The notes: a model not told the origin generated them from the letters alone. A stretch of DNA of 38,380 nt from Betaproteobacteria bacterium HGW-Betaproteobacteria-16 (GCA_002840835.1 PHCQ01000048.1:1-38380), one strand, 5' to 3'; shown: positions 7,833 to 15,187, counted from the first letter of the stretch. Numbers and translations are program-made.

Positions 7833-8541
7833 GCTGCAGCACAACGAACCGCACCGCGTGGCCCTGTACTGGGCGCCGCCCCCCGGCAGCGACGCCTGGG
7901 TAGCCGGCTGCGGCTGGCTGGGGCGCGACACCGCCACGGGCGAAGCGCTGAACCAGCCGCAGGTGCCCGGCGTGGCGCCCGCGCTGCTGGCGCAGATCAC
8001 CGCCGACCCACGCCGCTACGGCTTCCACGCCACGCTCAAGCCCCCCTTCCGCCTGCGCGCGGACCAGACGCTGGCCTCGCTGGAGACCGCCGTGGATTCG
8101 CTGGCGCAGGTGTTGGCTGCCTGCCCCCTGCCCGGCCTGCAAGTGGCCATGCTGGACGGCTTTCTGGCCCTGCGCCCGGCGGCGCCCTTGCCGCGCGTGC
8201 AAGCCTTGGCGGCCGCTTGTGTGAAGACCTTGCACCCCCTGGTTGAGCCGCCATCGGCGAATGAACTGGACCGGCGCCGGCAGACGGGCCTGACGCCACA
8301 ACAGGACGCCCTGCTGCAAGCTTGGGGCTACCCGTGGGTGCTGGGCGAGTTTCGCTTTCACTGCTCGCTTACCAGCCGGCTCGACGCCCTGGGTCAGGCA
8401 CAGCTTGAGGCATTGATGGCGGCCGCCCGCGAGCGTTTCGATGGCCTGCCGGAGCAAAGGCTGGATCGGCTCTCCGTGTTCATCGAGCCGAGCGCGGGCG
8501 CGCCGTTCCGGTTGCACCGGCAATGGGAGCTGCGGCCATGA
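7822..8541 (+). CDS. DUF1045 phosphonate-operon protein, 2H-phosphoesterase-like
   Basis: 239 aa. Members of this family accompany C-P lyase genes and their function is not established. Two HxT/S-type motifs are visible, GFHATLKPPF at about residues 71-80 and FRFHCSLTSRL at about residues 174-184. This pair is the signature of 2H phosphoesterases, which open cyclic phosphates. The ATG overlaps the end of phnF by 11 bp and the stop overlaps the phnN ATG. No PhnP (the metallo-beta-lactamase cyclic phosphodiesterase) is in the window, so this protein is a candidate for opening the ribosyl 1,2-cyclic phosphate made by PhnJ. That role is inference. Confidence 0.88.
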   Translation: MANELQHNEPHRVALYWAPPPGSDAWVAGCGWLGRDTATGEALNQPQVPGVAPALLAQITADPRRYGFHATLKPPFRLRADQTLASLETAVDSLAQVLAACPLPGLQVAMLDGFLALRPAAPLPRVQALAAACVKTLHPLVEPPSANELDRRRQTGLTPQQDALLQAWGYPWVLGEFRFHCSLTSRLDALGQAQLEALMAAARERFDGLPEQRLDRLSVFIEPSAGAPFRLHRQWELRP

Positions 8542-9128
8542 ATTCCGCCTTGAATCAAGCCGAAGCCCGCACTCCACTGGAAGCTGGTGAATCGATGAAC
8601 GCCAGACTCGTCTACTTCATGGGCCCTTCTGGCGCGGGCAAGGACAGCCTGATGCACTGGCTGGCAAAGCACCCGCCGCACGGACAGCGCCTGCATCTGG
8701 CACGACGCACCGTGACGCGACCGGCCCCCGACGACGAAGCCACCGACCTCGCTACGTTCGAACGCCTGCGCCAATGCGGCGCGCTGGCCATGGACTGGAG
8801 CGCCAACGGCTGGCACTACGGCGTGCGCCGTGAACACCTGAAGCCGTTGTGGGATGGGGACTGGGTGCTGGTGAGCGGTTCACGCGCGCACTGGGCCACC
8901 GTACAAAGCCTGTACCCGGGCTTGACCGGGGTGCATGTGCAGGCGAGTGCAGAGGTGTTGCGGCAGCGCCTGCTGGCGCGAGGGCGGGAGACCGAGGTTG
9001 AAGTGGAGGCGCGCATCGCGCGGGCTGTTGCCTTGCCGGCGCCGCTGGGGGTGGTGAGTGTTTGCAATGACGGGGTTTTGGCTGAGGCGGGGGAGGCCTT
9101 GCAGAACGTGTTGCTTGCCGTGGTTTGA
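8538..9128 (+). CDS. phnN: PhnN, ribose 1,5-bisphosphate phosphokinase
   Basis: 196 aa from the ATG at 8538 that overlaps the preceding stop (ATGA). A later ATG at 8595, giving 177 aa and starting MNARLVYFMGPSG, is equally possible because homology begins there. The P-loop is GPSGAGKDS, followed by RRTVTRPAPDD, both typical of PhnN and of guanylate-kinase-like folds. It phosphorylates ribose 1,5-bisphosphate to PRPP, the last step of C-P lyase catabolism. It closes the phnF-DUF1045-phnN transcript. Sequence beyond 9129 is unrelated to phosphonate metabolism until 13089. Confidence 0.93.
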   Translation: MNSALNQAEARTPLEAGESMNARLVYFMGPSGAGKDSLMHWLAKHPPHGQRLHLARRTVTRPAPDDEATDLATFERLRQCGALAMDWSANGWHYGVRREHLKPLWDGDWVLVSGSRAHWATVQSLYPGLTGVHVQASAEVLRQRLLARGRETEVEVEARIARAVALPAPLGVVSVCNDGVLAEAGEALQNVLLAVV

Positions 9129-9528
9129 GCTGCTGGTTCGTGTGGTGACGGACCTGAGGCCATAGATACGGCCCGGCTCTTGCATTGACTCCCTCTCCCG
9201 CTTGCGGGAGAGGGTGGGGGGGGTGAAGGCCGTTCAAACATCACAGGGTCGGATCAATGGGCGCACTTTGCGCCTTCTGGCTCATATGAGCGCCCAGAGT
9301 CTGATTGCCCGGGACCGAGATTCGCAGGTTGTCTACAAATCCATGGCTTGACCCGTAGTGAGGATGGACATGGGTCGATTCCACCTGTAGGCTGCGCTGC
9401 AGCTTGCGAACCCGTTCACTGCCCTGGTCCGCCAGCTTGAAAGACCGGGGAGGAGGCCAGTCGGGTTTGTCGGATCTGTTGAGCCCCTCTAACTCAGTGG
9501 TTGGGCGTCACAGAACGGAGGAGATTAA
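9129..9528. other. Intergenic junction between phnN and the accessory genes
   Basis: 400 bases without a credible gene. A perfect hairpin at 9191-9214 (CCCTCTCCCG/CGGGAGAGGG, 4-base loop) begins a short copy of the dispersed repeat's module 2 and may end the phnN transcript, although no T-run follows. Base composition drops in GC after about 9240. At 9487-9506 the sequence CTCTAACTCAGTGGTTGGGC resembles the 3' end of an integron attC site (GTTRRRY core at 9500-9506). AACGGAGGAGATTAA before 9529 is a strong ribosome-binding site. Confidence 0.6.
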
Positions 9529-10350
9529 ATGTCAAATGAAGAGCCATTAAAGACCGCGACTGACGGAGTAGCACTGGTTGCTGAGGTAATCAAAGCGGCA
9601 GGCGACAGCCCGCAAGTCAAGGAAGCAGCCGGCAACCTCGGGCAATCAGCCGTTACTTTGACGAAAGCGATAAACAACGTTCTTGTCCCGCTAGCTGCAA
9701 TCAACTTTGCCTTCGACAAGGCACGCATCTATTTTGCTGAAAAGTTCCAACAAGATATTTCTGAAAAGGCTCAAGCAATACCCCAAGAGCACATCGTTGA
9801 GCCCAAGGCTTCGATTGCGGGCCCAAGTCTTCAAGGGCTTGCCTTCGCGCACGAGGAGCCAGATCTCAAAGAGATGTACCTGAATCTATTAGCGACGGCA
9901 ATGGATGGTCGAGTCGCATTCACCGCACATCCCGCGTTCGTCGAGATCATCAAACAGTTAGATAGCGATGAAGCCCGGTTGGTGCGTGAAATACTGCAGT
10001 CGCCAACTGCTCTGCCAATTGTTCAAATTCGTAGGACGAACAAGGATGGTAGTTACCATGTTCTTGTTCAACATTTGCTTGACCTGCGGAACGATTCGAC
10101 CGGTGTGGCGGTAGAAGATAAAAACCTACCAGTGATGGTTGATAACTGGAGTCGCCTTGGTTTAGTAGAGGTCGCCTACGACAGGAAGCTGAGCGACGAG
10201 GCTTACAACTCGTGGGTTGATCAACGGCCGGAATTCATCCGACTAAAGAATGAACCACAGACAGACGAGTCATCAATTAAGTATCAGAAGGGCCTGTTCA
10301 AACGGACGGAGTTAGGCAAGCGGTTCGCGAAAGCGATCGGGCTCCAGTGA
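9529..10350 (+). CDS. Abi-alpha (DUF4393) family protein, putative abortive-infection component
   Basis: 273 aa. The central block (about residues 60-150) reads like DUF4393/Abi-alpha: LVPLAAINFAFDKARIYF, then IPQEHIVEPKASIAGPSLQG, then LKEMYLNLLATAMDG, HPAFVEIIKQL and DEARLVREIL. No transmembrane segment or known catalytic motif is obvious. Family members are annotated as abortive-infection proteins, but the mechanism is not established. A strong GGAGGAG lies upstream of the ATG. Codon usage and GC are clearly unlike the flanking phn genes, so transfer is likely. It stands alone, 157 bp before the next gene's ATG, with attC-like sequence on both sides. Confidence 0.82.
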   Translation: MSNEEPLKTATDGVALVAEVIKAAGDSPQVKEAAGNLGQSAVTLTKAINNVLVPLAAINFAFDKARIYFAEKFQQDISEKAQAIPQEHIVEPKASIAGPSLQGLAFAHEEPDLKEMYLNLLATAMDGRVAFTAHPAFVEIIKQLDSDEARLVREILQSPTALPIVQIRRTNKDGSYHVLVQHLLDLRNDSTGVAVEDKNLPVMVDNWSRLGLVEVAYDRKLSDEAYNSWVDQRPEFIRLKNEPQTDESSIKYQKGLFKRTELGKRFAKAIGLQ

Positions 10351-10507
10351 CGCCAACCCTCGCTTCAAGCCGAACTCTGACCCGCTTGTCCGGACGTACA
10401 AGACCTGACCCCTCTCAACTTGACCCCTCTCTACTGGTCAGGCAAAAATTATCCGCGCGGCTCCAAATTTGGCAGTGCTGTGGGCGTTAGGCTTCATAAC
10501 TAATTCC
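10351..10507. other. attC-like half-sites and a 15-bp tandem repeat
   Basis: Directly after the Abi-alpha stop, GCCAAC (10352-10357) and TTCAAGCCG (10364-10372) have the spacing of the left side of an integron attC site. GGGCGTTAGGC (10482-10492) has the right-hand core GTTAGGC, 15 bases before the next ATG. The two ends enclose 141 bases. In between, TGACCCCTCTCAACT and TGACCCCTCTCTACT (10406-10435) are tandem 15-bp units with one mismatch. The long-range base pairing of a full attC is not evident by eye, so this could be a degraded or composite site. Confidence 0.4.
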
Positions 10508-11104
10508 ATGCTTCCCGATCTTCCAGAATTCAAGCGAGATCTTGACTCACTAGTCTCAGACTATCTGCGTGCTGAGGTACGGCGGCGCATGCCCGGCATA
10601 GGCGAAGCACCACAGCATGTGATCCATGAAGGGGAGCGTACACGCATCATCCGATCTGATGGATCTACCGAAGATAGCGAGCTGAAGGAAGCCTCGGCGG
10701 AGTTTGTCGTTCGATTCGACGAGGCCGCCGAGATGTCTCCTCAAGCACGCGCTGCGAAGCTTGACGAGATAGCTGAGAGCATGGCGCGCCAGATATCACA
10801 GCATGCATTCGCCTCGATAAATGCGACGCTAGAGGCTAAAGGGCAAGTCTTCGACAACGCAGGCCGCCCTCTGGATGCTGAGGCAATTCTCGCCACGCTC
10901 GAGAAACTCCAAATGGATTTTGATCAGCGTGGAAAGCCGAATGGTCTTTCAATAGTAGTCGGCCCGGAGATTGCCGAGCGTACTAGGCGGGAGTATCAAC
11001 GACTGATGACGGAGCCAGCTCTTCGGCGGAAGTTCGAAGCGCTGATACAGAGGAAGAGGATGGATTGGCGTGATAGAGAAGCTGCTAGAAAACTGGTTGG
11101 ATAG
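10508..11104 (+). CDS. Unrecognised 198-aa protein, partner of the downstream nuclease-like protein
   Basis: 198 aa from the ATG at 10508 (MLPDLPEF); upstream in-frame TTG and GTG codons have no better ribosome-binding site. I do not recognise a family. The protein is hydrophilic, rich in charged residues and alanine, and probably helical in its second half, with a basic C-terminus (RRKFEALIQRKRMDWRDREA). No signal peptide or membrane segment is visible. Its last 35 bases overlap the start of the 540-aa gene in another frame, so the two are probably translated together and may form a complex or an antidote/effector or sensor/effector pair. Confidence 0.75.
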   Translation: MLPDLPEFKRDLDSLVSDYLRAEVRRRMPGIGEAPQHVIHEGERTRIIRSDGSTEDSELKEASAEFVVRFDEAAEMSPQARAAKLDEIAESMARQISQHAFASINATLEAKGQVFDNAGRPLDAEAILATLEKLQMDFDQRGKPNGLSIVVGPEIAERTRREYQRLMTEPALRRKFEALIQRKRMDWRDREAARKLVG

Positions 11105-12692
11105 CGCAAGCGAGCGCAGCTACCAAGCTGTCTTCGTTCAGATGCTCACTGCAGAAGGCTATACGGTCCTCCACAGCACGCGTCATTGTCTTTTGGAGTT
11201 TGGGAAAGACATTCTGGCAATCGCGCCGGATGGGGTCGGCTGCGCTTTTCAACTCAAGGGCGATCCAAAGGGACGAATGACAATAGGGACGTTTCGATCG
11301 GAGATACAGGCTCAGCTTTTGCAACTTGGTTCTCAATCGCCTCAGTTCCCGGGATTTCCAGCTGGAGTGCATCGATCGTTCTTAGTTAGTAATGGGCAGT
11401 TTGAAGAGGAGGTGCAGACCGCCATCGCGCAGATGAATATGGGCATGCTTCCTTCGAAGATTCATCTCTGGTCGCGAGGACACCTCGTTGAACTTTGCCG
11501 CCGCCATGGCTCGAGCATGTGGCCAAGTGAACTTTCAGACAACCGCTCCCTCTTGGAAATCTATCTTGCCTCTCCGCGGGGGCAGCTCCCAGCCGAAACA
11601 CTCTGCACGATGTTGGAATCCATCCTCCACCTAAAGGAGGCTGACTCCACACTCGGCGCAGGTGAGCTGCGACGTGCCGCTGCAAGTGCCGCTTGGGTTA
11701 CAGGCATATCCACCGCTCCCTTTGCGGAAGTGGACAACCATGTGGCTATCGCGCACGCTTGGACAGCGTGTTGTGCTTCACTAGTGGCAGCAGAGGCACG
11801 CCATGCCGCTAAGCCAGACCCTTCGCTGCGTGCCACTCTGTCACTAGCCCAAAGTGCATTGCTTGACTCACTTGCCGCGCTCTGGAACGAGATACGCTCT
11901 GCCAAGACACTTGTTCAAGGAAATCCCTTGCACGACTCCGCAATCCTTGGCTGGCGTGTCACTGTTCTATTGGGTCTGCTGACCTGCCTCGCTATTGCCT
12001 CTGAGGGCAGTGCTTTGCTCGACGAGGTCTCCTTTACCGATCTCGTCCAGTGGTTGAAGCAACCACCAGTGAGACCCGAATTGTGGGGCGAGGGGGCCGT
12101 CGCGAGTTTGGTGGTATGGCTAGTTTGGCTCAGGCGCCATGATCCAACGGCGCGCGTGGATGCCGAGATCGCAGCGCTTGCAGAAGGGGTCATTCGTAGC
12201 AATCAATCAGACAGCAATTCCCCCCTGTCGAGCCCGTACTACGGATACGAAGAAATTCAGCGCCACAGGTTGGTGCACCCTGCGGTACACCGCGCCAGCA
12301 GTCTGTCCAGTGAGACGGTTGCAGGGATGTCATTTACCGCAGAGTCCTTGATGCACTTGCTCGTTCGTACCGGGCTCAAGCAGAAGTGTCGATCTCTCTG
12401 GGCGGACTTCTCTCGTTTGAACCATATGCGGCTTGAGCTTGACGCTCCGTGGAAGTATGGGCTCAGGAGAGCCCCAGGAGGCGTCGAGGTATCAATGTTC
12501 TTTCCGCCTTCCTGCAGTTGGGCTCAGCTGAAGCATGATTCATTGAAAGAAACCGAATCCAGCGCGATCCCCCAACACTTCGCCGCCACGCCTTGGTTGC
12601 TTGCTGCCCTGTGGCAGTTGCATCCTCATCGACTTGACCGAGATGCGCTGAAATTGCTAATAGAAGGAGTTGTCCCTCGCTGGGGCACCTGA
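11070..12692 (+). CDS. 540-aa protein with N-terminal PD-(D/E)xK (Mrr-like) nuclease signature
   Basis: Starts at a GTG overlapping the previous gene by 35 bp. The first 65 residues resemble restriction-endonuclease-like domains: a helix with E15 and YQAVFVQMLTAEGY, then FGKDILAI with D47 and CAFQLKG with Q61 and K63, the D...QxK variant seen in Mrr-type enzymes. Residues 70-150 continue an alpha/beta domain. The remaining 390 residues are mostly helical and unrecognised, with several Trp- and Leu-rich hydrophobic helices (LLGLLTCLAIA, SLVVWLVWL) that look buried rather than membrane-spanning. GC is lower than in the phn genes. A defence nuclease is the favoured guess; DNA cleavage is not shown. 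Confidence 0.78.
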   Translation: MIEKLLENWLDSASERSYQAVFVQMLTAEGYTVLHSTRHCLLEFGKDILAIAPDGVGCAFQLKGDPKGRMTIGTFRSEIQAQLLQLGSQSPQFPGFPAGVHRSFLVSNGQFEEEVQTAIAQMNMGMLPSKIHLWSRGHLVELCRRHGSSMWPSELSDNRSLLEIYLASPRGQLPAETLCTMLESILHLKEADSTLGAGELRRAAASAAWVTGISTAPFAEVDNHVAIAHAWTACCASLVAAEARHAAKPDPSLRATLSLAQSALLDSLAALWNEIRSAKTLVQGNPLHDSAILGWRVTVLLGLLTCLAIASEGSALLDEVSFTDLVQWLKQPPVRPELWGEGAVASLVVWLVWLRRHDPTARVDAEIAALAEGVIRSNQSDSNSPLSSPYYGYEEIQRHRLVHPAVHRASSLSSETVAGMSFTAESLMHLLVRTGLKQKCRSLWADFSRLNHMRLELDAPWKYGLRRAPGGVEVSMFFPPSCSWAQLKHDSLKETESSAIPQHFAATPWLLAALWQLHPHRLDRDALKLLIEGVVPRWGT

Positions 12693-13088
12693 CCTGTGTC
12701 TCGCTTCTGCCGGGTAGTCTCGGCGCGCTGTGCGCAGTCAAGCCCAACCCCTTATAGGGACTTACCTGGTAGTAAAGAGGCGCAGGCGATAGGCATTCCT
12801 TGGTGACCGCATTTCAGGCGTTGGCGCAAAGCGGCGATACTGGAATGGAGGAACAGACTGCATCTATAGACGGAGTTGCTGCACGGGTTGCTGTGTGGTG
12901 CGGCTCCAGTGGCCTGCACACATTGGATACTCCAATAAGAAGCGCGAGTTCGGAGCAAAAAAGTCGCCCCTGAAGAATCCCCAGTAAGCTAGTGTTCTTG
13001 CGGCTTCCGGGGATTCTTCAGGGGCGACTGCTGCACCTCGGTAAAGCGATTCGGTGCATTCGCCCAATACTTCCCCCCAAACAGGCAT
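12693..13088. other. Non-coding stretch between the accessory genes and the second phn block
   Basis: 396 bases with no convincing gene on either strand. GCCCAAC at 12742-12748 fits an attC left core (RYYYAAC) 50 bases after the nuclease-like gene. The segment 12780-12960 shows no similarity I can name; it could be a decayed mobile-element end. The long inverted repeat at 12962-13029 is listed separately. Confidence 0.5.
12962..13029 (-). terminator. Strong intrinsic terminator-like inverted repeat (21-bp perfect stem)
   Basis: The arms at 12962-12982 and 13009-13029 are perfectly complementary over 21 bp, with a 26-base loop. Read on the minus strand the stem is followed by TTTTTT (complement of 12957-12962), so it can terminate the minus-strand phnM2/EEP transcript that ends at 13089. 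The length and perfection of the stem are unusual for a terminator, and an inverted-repeat end of a mobile element is an alternative. Confidence 0.6.
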
Positions 13089-13886
13089 TCAAGCCAAGCT
13101 CAGCTGCACCACCAAACCGCTGTGGTCACTGGGCGTCACGCCATCGGCGTCAGGGCGGTCACAGTGCAACACGGTGGCCGCCGAACGAATGTCCACCCGG
13201 CAGGTGCTGAGGGAAGGCGCCAGCAGCACGTGGTCGAGCGTCTGGCCTTTCCCCTGTTCATCGAAGAACGTGGCTTCGCGGAGCGAGTTGGCGAGGGTGA
13301 ACGTGTCCACCAGGCCCCAAGGCGAAGCCATGAATTCGGCGATGCCAGGGCTGCTCAGTTCGCCGTTGAAGTCGCCGCAGAGCAGGGTGGCACCCGCGGG
13401 CCCAAGGGATTGCAGATGCTTGAGCACCGCATTCAATTGCAGGGCCCGCAGCGATGCGCCCTCAGCGCCCGGCAGATGCGACAGGTGCAGGTTGGCAACG
13501 CGCACCGAGTGCGGGCCGGCTTGAAACGTAACGATCTGGGCCAGGCGGCCGCCATCCAGCGGGGTGGACGGCAGGGGCAGTGCCTGGCTGGCCAGCCAGG
13601 GCTGGCGGCACAGCATGGCCATGCCAGAGGTGCTGAGCACCTTGCGGCCCTCGAACAAGCGGGGCTTGGGGCGGGCCTGTGCCTGGGTGGCGTGCAGACC
13701 GCAGTGGGTGGCGAGCCAGGCGGCGGTGTCGGCGTCGGCATCGCTGGCCTGGAAGCTTTCCTGCGAGGCCACCGCGTCAGGGCGCAGGGTGTTCAATTCC
13801 TGCGCGGTGCGAAGCAGGCGCTGCCGGTAGGCGCCTTCGCCCTTCCAGGTGTTGAGGGTGACGAGGGTGAAGGTGACGCGACTCAT
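13089..13886 (-). CDS. Endonuclease/exonuclease/phosphatase (EEP) family hydrolase in the phn locus
   Basis: 265 aa from the ATG at 13886 (MSRVTFTLVTLN). The extra upstream open frame is out of family and overlaps phnM2. Motifs run in family order: TLVTLNTWKGEG (Asn), ASQESFQ (metal-binding Glu), HLSHLPG, LLCGDFNGE (Asp/Asn) and PSDHSGLVV (catalytic Asp-His). EEP enzymes cleave phosphodiester or phosphomonoester bonds using Mg2+. The gene follows phnM2 by 55 bp on the same strand and probably shares its promoter. Because phnP is missing from the window, a role on a phosphonate-pathway phosphoester is conceivable; the true substrate is unknown. Confidence 0.88.
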   Translation of the reverse strand: MSRVTFTLVTLNTWKGEGAYRQRLLRTAQELNTLRPDAVASQESFQASDADADTAAWLATHCGLHATQAQARPKPRLFEGRKVLSTSGMAMLCRQPWLASQALPLPSTPLDGGRLAQIVTFQAGPHSVRVANLHLSHLPGAEGASLRALQLNAVLKHLQSLGPAGATLLCGDFNGELSSPGIAEFMASPWGLVDTFTLANSLREATFFDEQGKGQTLDHVLLAPSLSTCRVDIRSAATVLHCDRPDADGVTPSDHSGLVVQLSLA

Positions 13887-13941
13887 CGGCGCAGCGTCAA
13901 TGAGCAAAAGGGAGAAAGGCGGTGCATGGCAGGAGCCGCTG

Positions 13942-15165
13942 TCAGGGCTCCACCCAGGCTGCTTCAGCCACGCGCACCACTGGGCGGGCGGCTGCCGGGC
14001 GCAGTGTGGGCGCTCCTTTTGTGGCGTGCGCCAGTTCCCCTTCAATCAGGTGCAGCACCACGCGCGCGGGCATGGCTGCCGGCGCATCGACGAGCAGGAT
14101 GTCGGCACGCTGGCCCACGGCCAGGCGACCCCGGTCGTGCAGCTTTGCGGCGTCTGCCGCGTGCGACGAGACCAGCGCCCAGGCGGCTTCGAAGTCGCAG
14201 GCGCCATCGGCCACCAGGCGGAACGGGGCTTGCAGCATGGCGGGGTAGTAGTAGTCGGAGGTGAGCACCGAGCACAGGCCCTGGGCCACCATGTCGGCGG
14301 CGCTCACCGCGTTCTTTTGGTGGCTGCCGCCGCGCACCACGTTGGGAGAGCCGAAGATGACCGCGTTGTCCATGGCGCGCGCGGCCTGGGCGGTCTCCAG
14401 GTTCTTGGGGAATTCGGAGATGTCGCAGGACAGGGCCTGGTACCACTGGCGCAATGCGGGCGTGGTGTCGTCGTGCGAAGCCATGGGCACGCCAGCGGCC
14501 ACGGCCGTCGCTGCCAGCCGGCCAATGGCGCCAGGCACTTCGGCTTCGCGCGCGGCCACCTGTGTGGCCAGGGTCTTCAGTGCTTCAAGGTCCAGCCCGG
14601 TGCGCTGCAGCACGGTCATGGAAGCGCTGGCGCTGTCCAGCTTTTTCAGGATGTCGTGCAGGTGGTCATTGAACGCCAGCAGGTGCACGCGGCCCTCGGC
14701 CAGCCAGCGCAATGCGTCGGCTTCGCCTTCCAGGTGAAAGGTTTCCTGGCGCAGGTGCAGGCGCGTGTCGCACACCAGGTGCGGCTTGGCGGCCTCCAGC
14801 GCCTCCATGAAGGCCACCAGACTCTCGCCGCTGCGCAGGCCCGGTTCCCAGGAATGCGTGACGCCGTGGAAGGCGGTGGAGATGCCGTTGGCCACCAGCT
14901 GGCGGTCGGTGTCGGCCAGGGCCAGGCGGGTGTCGAAGTGCACGCCGGGGCGCGGCATCAGCTGGCGTTCAAACGCGTCGCCGTGCAGGTCGATCATGCC
15001 GGGCAGCACCAGGCGGCCGCCAGCGTCCAGCGTGGGGCAGCCACGTGCTTCGCTGGCGATGTCGGTGATCACGCCGTCTTCGATGTGCAGCACGGCTTCG
15101 GTTTCGAGCCCGGTGGGCAGCAGGGTCTGGCCGGCGGTGATGGCCCAGCGACCGGTGTTCAGCAT
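13942..15165 (-). CDS. phnM: PhnM2, second PhnM-type amidohydrolase
   Basis: 407 aa from the ATG at 15165, which has AGGA eight bases upstream. The ATG at 15174 lies directly against the operator and has no spaced ribosome-binding site, and the TTG at 15192 is inside the operator side. Motifs parallel PhnM1: DLHGDAFERQLMPRPGVHFD, ASHDDTTP, NVVRGGSHQKN and TSDYYYPAMLQAPF. It is clearly diverged from PhnM1, so it is a paralogue rather than a recent duplicate. It diverges from phnD and is followed by the EEP gene. It probably performs the same diphosphatase step, perhaps on a different phosphonate intermediate. Confidence 0.92.
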   Translation of the reverse strand: MLNTGRWAITAGQTLLPTGLETEAVLHIEDGVITDIASEARGCPTLDAGGRLVLPGMIDLHGDAFERQLMPRPGVHFDTRLALADTDRQLVANGISTAFHGVTHSWEPGLRSGESLVAFMEALEAAKPHLVCDTRLHLRQETFHLEGEADALRWLAEGRVHLLAFNDHLHDILKKLDSASASMTVLQRTGLDLEALKTLATQVAAREAEVPGAIGRLAATAVAAGVPMASHDDTTPALRQWYQALSCDISEFPKNLETAQAARAMDNAVIFGSPNVVRGGSHQKNAVSAADMVAQGLCSVLTSDYYYPAMLQAPFRLVADGACDFEAAWALVSSHAADAAKLHDRGRLAVGQRADILLVDAPAAMPARVVLHLIEGELAHATKGAPTLRPAAARPVVRVAEAAWVEP

Positions 15166-15175
15166 GGTGTTCATC

Positions 15176-15187
15176 CTGTCTAGACAA
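15176..15187. promoter_or_regulatory. PhnF operator candidate upstream of phnM2
   Basis: CTGTCTAGACAA differs from the phnG/phnF palindrome TTGTCTAGACAA at one base and contains the 10-bp palindrome TGTCTAGACA. It ends 10 bp upstream of the phnM2 ATG at 15165, so bound protein would block transcription or initiation. Confidence 0.75.

Noticed and set aside
9329..9338. TTGTCTACAA, resembling half of the PhnF operator
   Set aside because: Lacks the palindromic second half and does not lie before a phosphonate gene; probably chance.
12864..13088. A 74-codon minus-strand open frame across the long inverted repeat
   Set aside because: No recognisable domain, no ribosome-binding site, and it spans the hairpin; more likely non-coding.
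13849..15183. A 444-codon open frame on the plus strand opposite phnM2
   Set aside because: Antisense shadow of a clear PhnM gene, with the same biased composition as other shadows.
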